A stretch of DNA of 51,844 nucleotides, from contig NZ_QJUG01000030.1 in assembly GCF_003426775.1 (NCBI RefSeq), positions 1-51,844 on the forward strand, in the 5' to 3' direction. Positions 44,720 to 51,844 of the stretch are shown here, piece after piece. Below the pieces are notes generated by a model. It was given only the letters and a program-made list of their open reading frames with translations. It ran no database searches and was not told the DNA's origin. Both the position numbers and the translations under genes were made by a program. Every line of letters begins with the position of its first letter. Position 1 is the stretch's first letter. The stretch is from Allorhizocola rhizosphaerae. Its GTDB lineage: Bacteria; Actinomycetota; Actinomycetes; Mycobacteriales; Micromonosporaceae.

Positions 44720-46156
44720 GTGCGCTGGACTTTAGTAGACGAGGACGAGGCGCAGCCGACGCTGCCCGGTGCGGTCACGCGCACGTTCGACACCCCCGGG
44801 TTCGCCGGGATGACCTTCTACGAGGTGCGCGCCAAGTCGATCATCAACCGGCTCGGGCACAGCCGGCTCGGCTTCGAATACTCCATCAACCCCTACCGCG
44901 GGTGCACCCATGCGTGCACCTATTGCCTGCTCGGCGACACCCCGATCCTGATGGCCGACCGGAGCACCAAACCGTTGCAGGCGCTTGAGATCGGTGATGA
45001 GGTGGTCGGCACCGTGCGCGACGGCCAGATCCTGCGCCAGACCGTCACCACCGTGCTCGCCAAGTGGCCCTCGATCAAGCCCGGCTATCGCGTGCTGCTC
45101 AAAGACGGGCGCAGGCTGGTCGCCAGCGGTGATCACCGGTTCCTGACCAGCCGCGGGTGGAAGCACGTCGCCAATGTGATCGACGGCACGCCCAAGCGGC
45201 CCTACCTGACGGTGGGCAACCTGCTGGTGGGCCTGCCGACTTCGCAGGACGCGGAGGACGGGCTGGCGGAGGTGGTGTCGATCGAGCCGCTCGGGCGCGA
45301 CCTGCCGATGTGGGACATCACCACCGGCACGGGCGACTTCATCGCCAACGGGGTCATCAGCCACAACTGCTTCGCCCGCAACACACACACCTATCTGGAC
45401 CTCGACTACGGCCACGACTTCAACGCCAGAATCGTGGTGAAGGTCAACGCGGTCGAGCTGCTGCGGCGCGAGCTGTCGTCGGCCCGGTGGGGCGGGGCCC
45501 TCATCGCGATGGGCACCAATGTGGATTGCTATCAGCGCGCCGAGGGGCGTTACGAGCTGATGCCGGGCATCCTGTCCACGCTGTCGGAGTTCCGCAACCC
45601 GTTCTCCATCCTCACCAAGGGCACGCTGATCCTGCGCGACCTGCCCATCATCGTCGAGGCGTCGCGGCGCACGCGGGTTTCGGTGGCGTTCTCGATCGGG
45701 TTCCTCAACGAGAAGCTTTGGCGCGTGGTCGAATCGGGCACGCCGAGTCCACTTCGGAGGATCGAGGCGGTGCGGCAGTTCGCGGCGGCGGGCATGCGAG
45801 TGCCCGTGCTGATGGCGCCGATCCTGCCGGGGCTGACCGACAGCGACGAGGAGATCGACGCGACGGTCGAGGCGCTGGCGTCGGCCGGGGCGGCGAGCAT
45901 CACCGGCATCGTGCTGCACCTGCGTCCGGGCGCCCGTGAGTGGTACATGGGGTGGCTCAGTGCCGAGCGGCCCGACCTTTTACCGCTGTACCAACGGGTT
46001 TACGGCGACCGGGCCTATGCGAGCAAGGACTATCAGCGCCTCGTGACGGCCCGGGTCCGGCGTGCGTGCCGCAGGCACGGCATCGTGGACCGCGACCAAC
46101 CCCCGCGCGAGACCCCGGTCACCGACCCGGCGCCCACCCAACTCACGCTGCTCTGA
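44720..46156 (+). CDS. Rv2578c-family radical SAM protein with intein
   Basis: A 478-aa precursor; splicing would give a host protein of 330 aa, the size of the Rv2578c/SplB-like radical SAM family (distant relatives of spore photoproduct lyase). Host blocks are FAGMTFYEVRAKSIINR, GFEYSINPYRGCTHACTY, CFARNTHTYLDLDYGHDFNARIVVK and SVAFSIGFLNEKLWRVVE. The [4Fe-4S] motif CxxxCxxC is complete only after intein removal (Cys62, Cys66, then Cys217). The start at GTG 44720 (MRWTL) fits the family; a GTG two codons earlier is possible. An SOS box lies just upstream. The host function is probably DNA-damage related, but the reaction is unknown. Confidence 0.92.
   Translation: MRWTLVDEDEAQPTLPGAVTRTFDTPGFAGMTFYEVRAKSIINRLGHSRLGFEYSINPYRGCTHACTYCLLGDTPILMADRSTKPLQALEIGDEVVGTVRDGQILRQTVTTVLAKWPSIKPGYRVLLKDGRRLVASGDHRFLTSRGWKHVANVIDGTPKRPYLTVGNLLVGLPTSQDAEDGLAEVVSIEPLGRDLPMWDITTGTGDFIANGVISHNCFARNTHTYLDLDYGHDFNARIVVKVNAVELLRRELSSARWGGALIAMGTNVDCYQRAEGRYELMPGILSTLSEFRNPFSILTKGTLILRDLPIIVEASRRTRVSVAFSIGFLNEKLWRVVESGTPSPLRRIEAVRQFAAAGMRVPVLMAPILPGLTDSDEEIDATVEALASAGAASITGIVLHLRPGAREWYMGWLSAERPDLLPLYQRVYGDRAYASKDYQRLVTARVRRACRRHGIVDRDQPPRETPVTDPAPTQLTLL
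44924..45367 (+). other. Mini-intein (148 aa) at the radical SAM cysteine
   Basis: The insert starts at Cys69 (CLLGDTPILMAD, block A), has block B with SGDHRFLT and ends with block F/G MWDITTGTGDFIANGVISHN, followed by Cys217 as the +1 nucleophile. There is no homing endonuclease or DOD block, so it is a minimal splicing element. The penultimate His and terminal Asn needed for cyclisation are present. Splicing joins CTHACTY to CFARN and restores CxxxCxxC. Confidence 0.93.
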
Positions 46157-46232
46157 GAGCCATCCACAGGCTGTGCATTGATCACGAGGCCATGAAGCAG
46201 GGTTTGCTGGGCGTCGGCCCCGGGCCGGGAGG

Positions 46233-46247
46233 TTAGGTTCGCCTAAC
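46233..46247 (+). promoter_or_regulatory. DtxR/IdeR iron-box-like sequence
   Basis: TTAGGTTCGCCTAAC matches 14 of 15 positions of the first part of the TTAGGTTAGCCTAACCTAA iron box but not its last four bases (14 of 19 overall). As RNA it would be a 6-bp stem with a TTCG loop, so the meaning is ambiguous. It lies about 25 nt upstream of a -10 box for menJ. Confidence 0.35.
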
Positions 46248-46271
46248 TCGCGGCGGGGCTGGGAACAGGCC

Positions 46272-46277
46272 TAGACT
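46272..46277 (+). promoter_or_regulatory. -10 box (TAGACT) of menJ-nuo
   Basis: TAGACT lies 70 nt before the menJ ATG; the predicted transcription start is near 46284. The nuo genes follow menJ without a visible terminator and could be transcribed from here. Confidence 0.45.
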
Positions 46278-46291
46278 GCACGCCGGACCGC

Positions 46292-46309
46292 TTGTGAAGA
46301 CTTTCACGA
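46292..46309 (+). promoter_or_regulatory. Putative Rex operator
   Basis: TTGTGAA-GACT-TTCACGA matches the Rex consensus TTGTGAA-N4-TTCACAA with one change. It begins just after the predicted transcription start. Rex senses the NADH/NAD ratio and controls respiratory genes in Streptomyces. Confidence 0.6.
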
Positions 46310-46347
46310 GCGTTAAGCGAGCAGGACAGGCGGCGTGGGAGGTGACC

Positions 46348-47643
46348 ATGACTCAGGAGCCGGCGATCGTTTCCGCCGGGGGCGAGCCCGACGCGGACGT
46401 GATCGTGATCGGCGCCGGGCCGGGCGGCTCGGCCGCCGCGTACCACCTGGCCAAGCACGGCGCACGCGTCCTCCTGCTGGAGAAGACCGAGTTCCCGCGC
46501 GAGAAGGTGTGTGGCGACGGTCTCACGCCGCGCGCGGTCAAGCAGCTCATCGACATGGGTGTTGATGTGTCGGAGAAGGCGGGCTGGCTGCATAACAAGG
46601 GCTTACGGGTCATCGGCGGCGGGATCCGGATGGAGCTCAAGTGGCCCGACCTCGCCACCTACCCGGACTTCGGGCTCGTACGCACCCGGATGGACTTCGA
46701 CGACCTGCTCGCCAAGCAGGCGGCAGCCGCCGGGGCGCTCCTGCGGACGAACCACAACGTCACGGGCCCGGTCCTCGACACCGAGGGCCGGGTTGTTGGT
46801 GTTGAGGTCAAGACGCCCGCCGGCCCGAAGACGTTCCGGGCCCCGCTGGTGATCGCCGCTGATGGCGTGTCCGCCCGGTTCGCGCTCGCGCTGGGCATGG
46901 CCAAGCGTGAGGACCGCCCGATGGGCGTTGCCGTCAGGCGCTACTACCGCTGCCCGGTGAAGGCAGACGACGACTATCTGGAGTCGTGGCTCGAGTTGCG
47001 CTCCAAGGAGGCCGGCGACAATCTGCTGCCCGGCTACGGCTGGATCTTCGGGCTCGGCGACGGCCGGGTTAATGTGGGCCTGGGCGTGCTCAACTCGTCC
47101 AAGGCCTATCAGCAGACCAACTATCGCGAGATGCTGGTCGACTGGCTGGGCGCCACCCCGCACGAGTGGGGGCTGGGCGACGAGGCCAACGCCGACGGCA
47201 AGATCCTGGGCGCCGCGTTGCCCATGGGGTTCAATCGGACCCCGCATTACGCGCGTGGTTTGATGCTGGTTGGGGACAGTGGCGGCATGGTGAACCCCTT
47301 CAACGGCGAAGGCATCGCCTATGCGATGGAGTCCGGTCAGCTCGCCGCCGAGATCGGCCTGCAGGCTCTGGCCCGCCCGCGTGGAAACGCCCGCGAGTTG
47401 GCGTTGCAGGCTTACCCGACCGAGTTGAAGCGCCGCTACGGGGGTTACTACCGTCTCGGCGGCGTCTTCGTGAAGTTGATTGGCAATCCGGACGTCATGA
47501 AGCTCGCCACCAGGCACGGCCTGCCGCATCCGACGCTGATGCGGTTCGTGCTAAAGCTGTTGGCGAACCTCACCGATCCGCGAGGTGGCGACGCCATGGA
47601 TCGGATCATCAATGCCATGACACGTGTGGCACCGGCTGTGTAA
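46348..47643 (+). CDS. menJ: Geranylgeranyl-reductase family, menaquinone reductase MenJ-like
   Basis: A 431-aa flavoprotein that saturates an isoprene double bond, most likely of the menaquinone side chain as MenJ (Rv0561c) does. The FAD dinucleotide loop is VIVIGAGPGGSAAAYHLAKHG, followed by VCGDGLTPRAVKQL (the CxxG/GDGLTP family motif), LVIAADGVSARFA and MLVGDSGGMVNPFNGEGIAYAMESG. The ATG at 46348 was chosen for GGGAGG 5 nt upstream; an in-frame ATG-like start at 46294 lies in the Rex site. It leads directly into nuoA (14 nt gap), linking quinone tailoring with complex I. Confidence 0.92.
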   Translation: MTQEPAIVSAGGEPDADVIVIGAGPGGSAAAYHLAKHGARVLLLEKTEFPREKVCGDGLTPRAVKQLIDMGVDVSEKAGWLHNKGLRVIGGGIRMELKWPDLATYPDFGLVRTRMDFDDLLAKQAAAAGALLRTNHNVTGPVLDTEGRVVGVEVKTPAGPKTFRAPLVIAADGVSARFALALGMAKREDRPMGVAVRRYYRCPVKADDDYLESWLELRSKEAGDNLLPGYGWIFGLGDGRVNVGLGVLNSSKAYQQTNYREMLVDWLGATPHEWGLGDEANADGKILGAALPMGFNRTPHYARGLMLVGDSGGMVNPFNGEGIAYAMESGQLAAEIGLQALARPRGNARELALQAYPTELKRRYGGYYRLGGVFVKLIGNPDVMKLATRHGLPHPTLMRFVLKLLANLTDPRGGDAMDRIINAMTRVAPAV

Positions 47644-47657
47644 GGGGAAGTGGGATC

Positions 47658-48023
47658 GTGTCGCTCTCCGCATACATACCCATCGTTGGGCTCTTTGCGC
47701 TCGCGGCCGCCTTCGGGCTCTTCTCCGTGGCGATCGCGCCGTTTGTCGGGCCGCGCCGGTTCAACCGGGCCAAGCTTGACGCCTACGAGTGTGGCATCGA
47801 GCCCACGCCGCAACCCATCGGCGGTGGACGCTTCCCGGTGAAGTTCTACCTGACCGCGATGCTCTTCATCATCTTCGACATTGAAATCATTTTCCTGTAC
47901 CCGTGGGCGGTCAGCTTTGACATGCTCGGCCTCTTCGGGTTCGTGGAGATGGTGCTCTTCATTGTGGCCGTGTTTGTTGCCTACACCTATGTGTGGCGGC
48001 GCGGCGGTCTGGACTGGGACTGA
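47658..48023 (+). CDS. nuoA: NADH-quinone oxidoreductase subunit A
   Basis: A 121-aa membrane subunit of complex I with three helices (about residues 6-27, 66-85 and 92-112). The loop [27 protein letters not shown] carries the conserved YECG and the functional Cys. The GTG at 47658 follows GGGGAAGTGGGATC. It starts the nuo operon. Confidence 0.94.
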   Translation: MSLSAYIPIVGLFALAAAFGLFSVAIAPFVGPRRFNRAKLDAYECGIEPTPQPIGGGRFPVKFYLTAMLFIIFDIEIIFLYPWAVSFDMLGLFGFVEMVLFIVAVFVAYTYVWRRGGLDWD

Positions 48024-48025
48024 CT

Positions 48026-48688
48026 ATGGGACTTGAGGAAAAGCTTCCGTCCGGCATTCTGCTCACCACCGTGCAGGGCCTGGTCAACTGGACCCGCAAG
48101 GCGAGCTTCTGGCCGGCGACGTTCGGGCTGGCATGCTGTGCCATCGAGATGATGGCCACGGGTGCGGCCCGCTATGACACGGGCCGGTTCGGCATGGAGG
48201 TGTTCCGCGCCTCGCCACGCCAGGCCGACCTCATGATCGTGGCCGGCCGCGTGAGCCAGAAGATGGCTCCCGTGCTGCGCCAGATCTACGACCAGATGCC
48301 CGCCCCGAAGTGGGTGCTGTCCATGGGCGTGTGCGCGTCGTCGGGCGGCATGTTCAACAACTACGCCATCGTGCAGGGTGTGGATCACATCGTGCCCGTC
48401 GACATGTATCTGCCGGGCTGCCCGCCCCGGCCCGAGATGCTGCTCGACGCGATCCTCAAGCTGCACGACAAGATCATGCACGAGCCGCTGGGCGCCGGTG
48501 GCCGCAAGATGCTTGAGGCCAAGGAGGCGCGCGAGGGCAAGCCAGTCGTCCCGGTCGGTGCGATGCCGTCGAGCTACCGCTTCAACTCCAAGCTGCGCGC
48601 CGAGTGGGAGCGGGCCGCGGCCGAGGGGCGCGAGGAGCAGCTGCGCATTCAGAAGTGGATGGAGCGGGAGACGGGGACGCGCGCATGA
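48026..48688 (+). CDS. nuoB: NADH-quinone oxidoreductase subunit B
   Basis: A 220-aa subunit that holds the N2 [4Fe-4S] cluster next to the quinone site. Cluster cysteines are in [27 protein letters not shown] and [12 protein letters not shown]. The C-terminal 45 residues are a charged helical extension found in actinobacterial NuoB. It starts 2 nt after nuoA. Its TGA overlaps the ATG of a small ORF leading to nuoC. Confidence 0.95.
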   Translation: MGLEEKLPSGILLTTVQGLVNWTRKASFWPATFGLACCAIEMMATGAARYDTGRFGMEVFRASPRQADLMIVAGRVSQKMAPVLRQIYDQMPAPKWVLSMGVCASSGGMFNNYAIVQGVDHIVPVDMYLPGCPPRPEMLLDAILKLHDKIMHEPLGAGGRKMLEAKEAREGKPVVPVGAMPSSYRFNSKLRAEWERAAAEGREEQLRIQKWMERETGTRA

Positions 48689-48776
48689 GCGAGCGCTTGC
48701 GCGGGCGAGTTGACGTGCCGCATGGCGAGGCCGATGAGTTTCGCTTCTGTGGACACTTCCGAACGGAGGCTTCGGC

Positions 48777-48780
<4 letters not shown>
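48685..48780 (+). CDS. 31-codon ORF coupled between nuoB and nuoC
   Basis: This small ORF starts with an ATG that overlaps the nuoB stop (ATGA) and ends with a TGA that overlaps the nuoC ATG (ATGA). The peptide begins [15 protein letters not shown] and contains one Cys. No family is known. It could be a real small protein, a coupling bridge, or a relic of a repeat insertion; the MSER-type start resembles the dispersed repeat at btuF and paaC only loosely. Confidence 0.45.
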
Positions 48781-49414
<634 letters not shown>

Positions 49415-49418
<4 letters not shown>

Positions 49419-50743
49419 GCGAAAACGTGGGCTACGCACCGGAACGCGAAACCACCGAGGGCAAGGTCTTCACCGTCACGGGTGGCGACTGGGACGACGT
49501 GGTCTCGGGTACCGACCCGATCCACGACGAGAAGATCGTAGTCAACATGGGTCCACAGCACCCTTCGACACACGGTGTGCTGCGGCTCGTGCTCGAACTT
49601 GAGGGCGAGACCGTCACGGACTGCCGGCTCGTCGTCGGGTACCTCCACACGGGTATTGAAAAAAATCTCGAGTACCGCAACTGGATCCAGGGCACCACGT
49701 TCGTCACGCGGATGGATTATCTCGCGCCCATCTTCAACGAGACGGGCTACAGCCTCGCGGTCGAGAAGCTGCTCGGCATCTCCGACCGGATTCCCGAGCG
49801 GGCCAACACGATCCGCGTGCTGATGATGGAGCTCAACCGGATCTCGTCGCACCTGGTGTGGCTGGCGACCACGGGCATGGAGCTCGGCGCGCTGTCCATG
49901 ATGATCTACGGTTTCCGCGAGCGCGAGTTCATCCTCGACATCTTCGAGCTGTGCAGCGGCCTGCGCATGAACATGGCCTACGTCCGGCCGGGCGGGGTGG
50001 CGCAGGACATGCCGCCGGAGGCGATCAAGAAGATCAGGGAGTTCCTGGGCTTCATGCCGAAGCGGATCCGGGAATACGAGGATCTGCTGTCTGGGCAGCC
50101 CATCTGGAAGGCGCGCACGCAGGGTGTGGCCGTGCTCGACGTGACCGGCTGCATGTCGCTGGGCATCACCGGCCCGGTGCTGCGCAGCGCGGGCCTCGGC
50201 TGGGATCTGCGCAAGACCATGCCGTACTGCGGCTACGAGACCTACGAGTTCGACGTGCCGACCCAGACCAGCGCCGATGTGTGGGCCCGCTACCAGGTGC
50301 GCCTCGCCGAGATGCGCGAATCGCTGAAGATCGTCGAGCAGTGCATGGACCGGCTCAAGCCCGGCCCGGTGATGATCGAGGACAAGAAGATCGCATGGCC
50401 GGCCCAGCTGGCCGTGGGCGTGGACGGGCTCGGCAACTCGCTGGAGCACATCGCGAAGATCATGGGCCAGTCGATGGAATCGCTGATCCACCACTTCAAG
50501 CTCGTCACCGAGGGCTTCCGGGTTCCCGCGGGCCAGGTCTACGTGCAGATCGAGTCCCCGCGCGGCGAGCTGGGCATCCACGCGGTGTCCGACGGCGGCA
50601 CGCGGCCGTACCGCGTGCACTACCGCGAGCCCAGTTTTGTGAACCTGCAAGCGATTCCGGCCATGGCCGAGGGCGGCCTGCTGGCCGACGTGATCGCAGG
50701 CGGGGCCTCTCTAGACCCGGTTATGGGTGGGTGTGACCGATGA
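49415..50743 (+). CDS. nuoD: NADH-quinone oxidoreductase subunit D
   Basis: A 442-aa peripheral subunit that forms the quinone-binding pocket with NuoB. The signature [22 protein letters not shown] contains the His pair at the quinone site; [35 protein letters not shown]-type [11 protein letters not shown] and [16 protein letters not shown] at the C-terminus are also present. The GTG at 49415 has GGAGGG 7-13 nt upstream. Both ends overlap neighbouring genes by 4 nt. Confidence 0.95.
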
Positions 50744-51435
50744 CAGATGTGTTCAGTCAAGAGATTCACGACCGGGCGAAGGAGATCATCGCCCGCTATC
50801 CCGAGGGCCGCGAGCGTTCGGCGCTGCTGCCGCTGCTGCACCTGGTCCAATCGGTGGAGGGCTACGTGTCTCCGGCCGGGATCGCGTTCTGCGCCGAGCA
50901 GCTGGGCCTGACGAAGGCCAACGTGGGCGCGGTGGCGAGCTTCTACACCATGTACAAGCGCCGGCCCACCGGCGACTACCTGGTGAGCGTCTGCACCAAC
51001 ACCATGTGCAATGTGCTTGGGGGCCAAGCGGTTTACGACGCGGTGAGCGAGCGGCTGGGCGTGGGCCACGATGAGACCACGGCCGACGGCAAGATCACAC
51101 TGGAGCACGCCGAATGCCTGGCCGCCTGCGACTACGGCCCGGTGATGACGGTCAACTACGACTTCTTCGACAACGTGAACCCGACCGGGGCCATCGAGCT
51201 GGTCGAGCAGTTGCTGGACGGGGAGCGGCCCAAGCCCGGCCGGGGCGCCCGGCTTTGCACGCTCAAGGAGATGTCGTTGCAGCTGGCCGGTTTCGCCGAT
51301 GAGCGCGAGGGCGCGGTGGCCGACGGCGTGCCGGGCGAACCGACTCTCGCCGGCCTGCGCCTGGCCCAGCAGCACGGCATCAGCCCGAAGGGGTACGACA
51401 TCAACACTCCCATCCCGCAGGGGCAAAAGAAATGA
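50740..51435 (+). CDS. nuoE: NADH-quinone oxidoreductase subunit E
   Basis: A 231-aa thioredoxin-like [2Fe-2S] subunit of the NADH-input module. The four ligands are in CTNTMC and CLAAC. An N-terminal helical segment ([31 protein letters not shown]) precedes [13 protein letters not shown]. The C-terminal 50 residues form a Pro/Gly-rich extension common in actinobacteria. It overlaps nuoD and nuoF by 4 nt each. Confidence 0.95.
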   Translation: MTDVFSQEIHDRAKEIIARYPEGRERSALLPLLHLVQSVEGYVSPAGIAFCAEQLGLTKANVGAVASFYTMYKRRPTGDYLVSVCTNTMCNVLGGQAVYDAVSERLGVGHDETTADGKITLEHAECLAACDYGPVMTVNYDFFDNVNPTGAIELVEQLLDGERPKPGRGARLCTLKEMSLQLAGFADEREGAVADGVPGEPTLAGLRLAQQHGISPKGYDINTPIPQGQKK

Positions 51436-51844
51436 GTGTCTACGAGAAGCTCACGCCGGTGCTCACGAAGCGCTGGTTGTCTCCGGATGCGTGGCGCATC
51501 GACGTCTACGAGCAGCTGGACGGTTATGCCGCGGCGAAGAAGGCGTTGGCGGTACACCCCGATGATTTGATTGCTCTCATCAAGGATTCCGGGCTGCGCG
51601 GGCGCGGTGGTGCCGGGTTCCCGACCGGTTTGAAGTGGGGCTTCATCCCGCAAAACGACGGCAAGCCGCACTACCTCGTGGTCAACGCCGACGAGGGCGA
51701 GCCGGGCACGTGCAAGGACCTGCCGCTGATGACGCACGACCCGCACTCGCTGGTCGAGGGGTGCATCATCGCGGCATACGCGATCCGCGCCAACCGGGCC
51801 TACATCTACGTCCGTGGTGAGGCCGTGCACGCCGCCCGCCGGCT
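51432..51844 (+). CDS. nuoF: NADH-quinone oxidoreductase subunit F (partial, 5-prime end)
   Basis: The first 137 codons of the NADH- and FMN-binding subunit; the frame is open at the window edge. [16 protein letters not shown] is the FMN/NADH glycine loop, followed by [31 protein letters not shown] and [15 protein letters not shown]. The ATG overlaps the nuoE stop. Confidence 0.95.
   Translation, partial: MSVYEKLTPVLTKRWLSPDAWRIDVYEQLDGYAAAKKALAVHPDDLIALIKDSGLRGRGGAGFPTGLKWGFIPQNDGKPHYLVVNADEGEPGTCKDLPLMTHDPHSLVEGCIIAAYAIRANRAYIYVRGEAVHAARR

Overview
This window is high-GC, densely packed DNA from an actinomycete. BldC, a BtuFCD transporter under a cobalamin riboswitch, WXG100-type secretion substrates, the paaABCDE operon, an intein-bearing Rv2578c-family radical SAM protein, futalosine-route menaquinone genes and the start of a nuo operon all point to Actinomycetota. 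I favour a Micromonosporales-type genome, but that is inference. No rRNA, tRNA, CRISPR array, integrase or transposase was seen.

Layout. Bases 1-4.9 kb are gene-poor and partly decayed: an ANTAR remnant, a DUF5994 gene, a LapA-like gene, a frameshifted GlsB/YeaQ remnant, a 52-aa ORF, a hemerythrin-domain protein and a PPK2 kinase. Bases 4.9-12 kb hold secreted hydrolases (PLD-like; SGNH with a P-domain), an F420/flavin LLM oxidoreductase, an alditol-oxidase-like enzyme, Cds1 and an Lrp regulator. Bases 12.2-19.4 kb hold bldC, an unrecognised helical protein coupled to the flavin prenyltransferase UbiX, an epimerase plus DEAD helicase, an NlpC/P60 hydrolase, and mqnE with a membrane protein. 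Bases 19.5-22.4 kb are a three-gene type VII secretion effector-like module. Bases 22.6-25.5 kb are btuFCD behind a cobalamin riboswitch. Bases 25.5-29.7 kb are a minus-strand operon (HelD-like helicase, VOC protein, Tat-lipoprotein PLP enzyme, DUF4229). Bases 29.9-34.6 kb are arsR-MFS, mqnA and two class-A-type serine hydrolases. Bases 34.7-38.2 kb are paaABCDE. Bases 38.3-41.5 kb are an esterase-like lipoprotein lacking its serine, a divergent PadR, mqnC and ubiE/menG. Bases 41.6-51.8 kb are a subtilase, the intein-containing radical SAM gene behind an SOS box, menJ and nuoA-F (nuoF runs off the end).

The metabolic theme is menaquinone respiration: mqnA, mqnE and mqnC make the futalosine-route intermediates, ubiX supplies prenyl-FMN for a UbiD partner not present here, ubiE/menG methylates, menJ reduces the side chain, and nuo feeds electrons into the pool. 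mqnB, mqnD, the prenyltransferase and ubiD are not in the window.

About sixteen genes lack a Shine-Dalgarno sequence and instead have a TANNNT-like -10 about 6-8 nt before the start codon, which predicts leaderless transcripts. This includes mqnA, mqnC and mqnE; the -10 boxes of mqnA and mqnC lie inside the preceding gene. The most novel-looking items are the secretion effector/immunity-like module at 19.5-22.3 kb, a 72-bp dispersed repeat that supplies the N-termini of BtuF and PaaC, a 31-codon ORF coupled between nuoB and nuoC, a putative Rex operator before menJ-nuo, and the intein that splits a radical SAM cysteine motif behind an SOS box.
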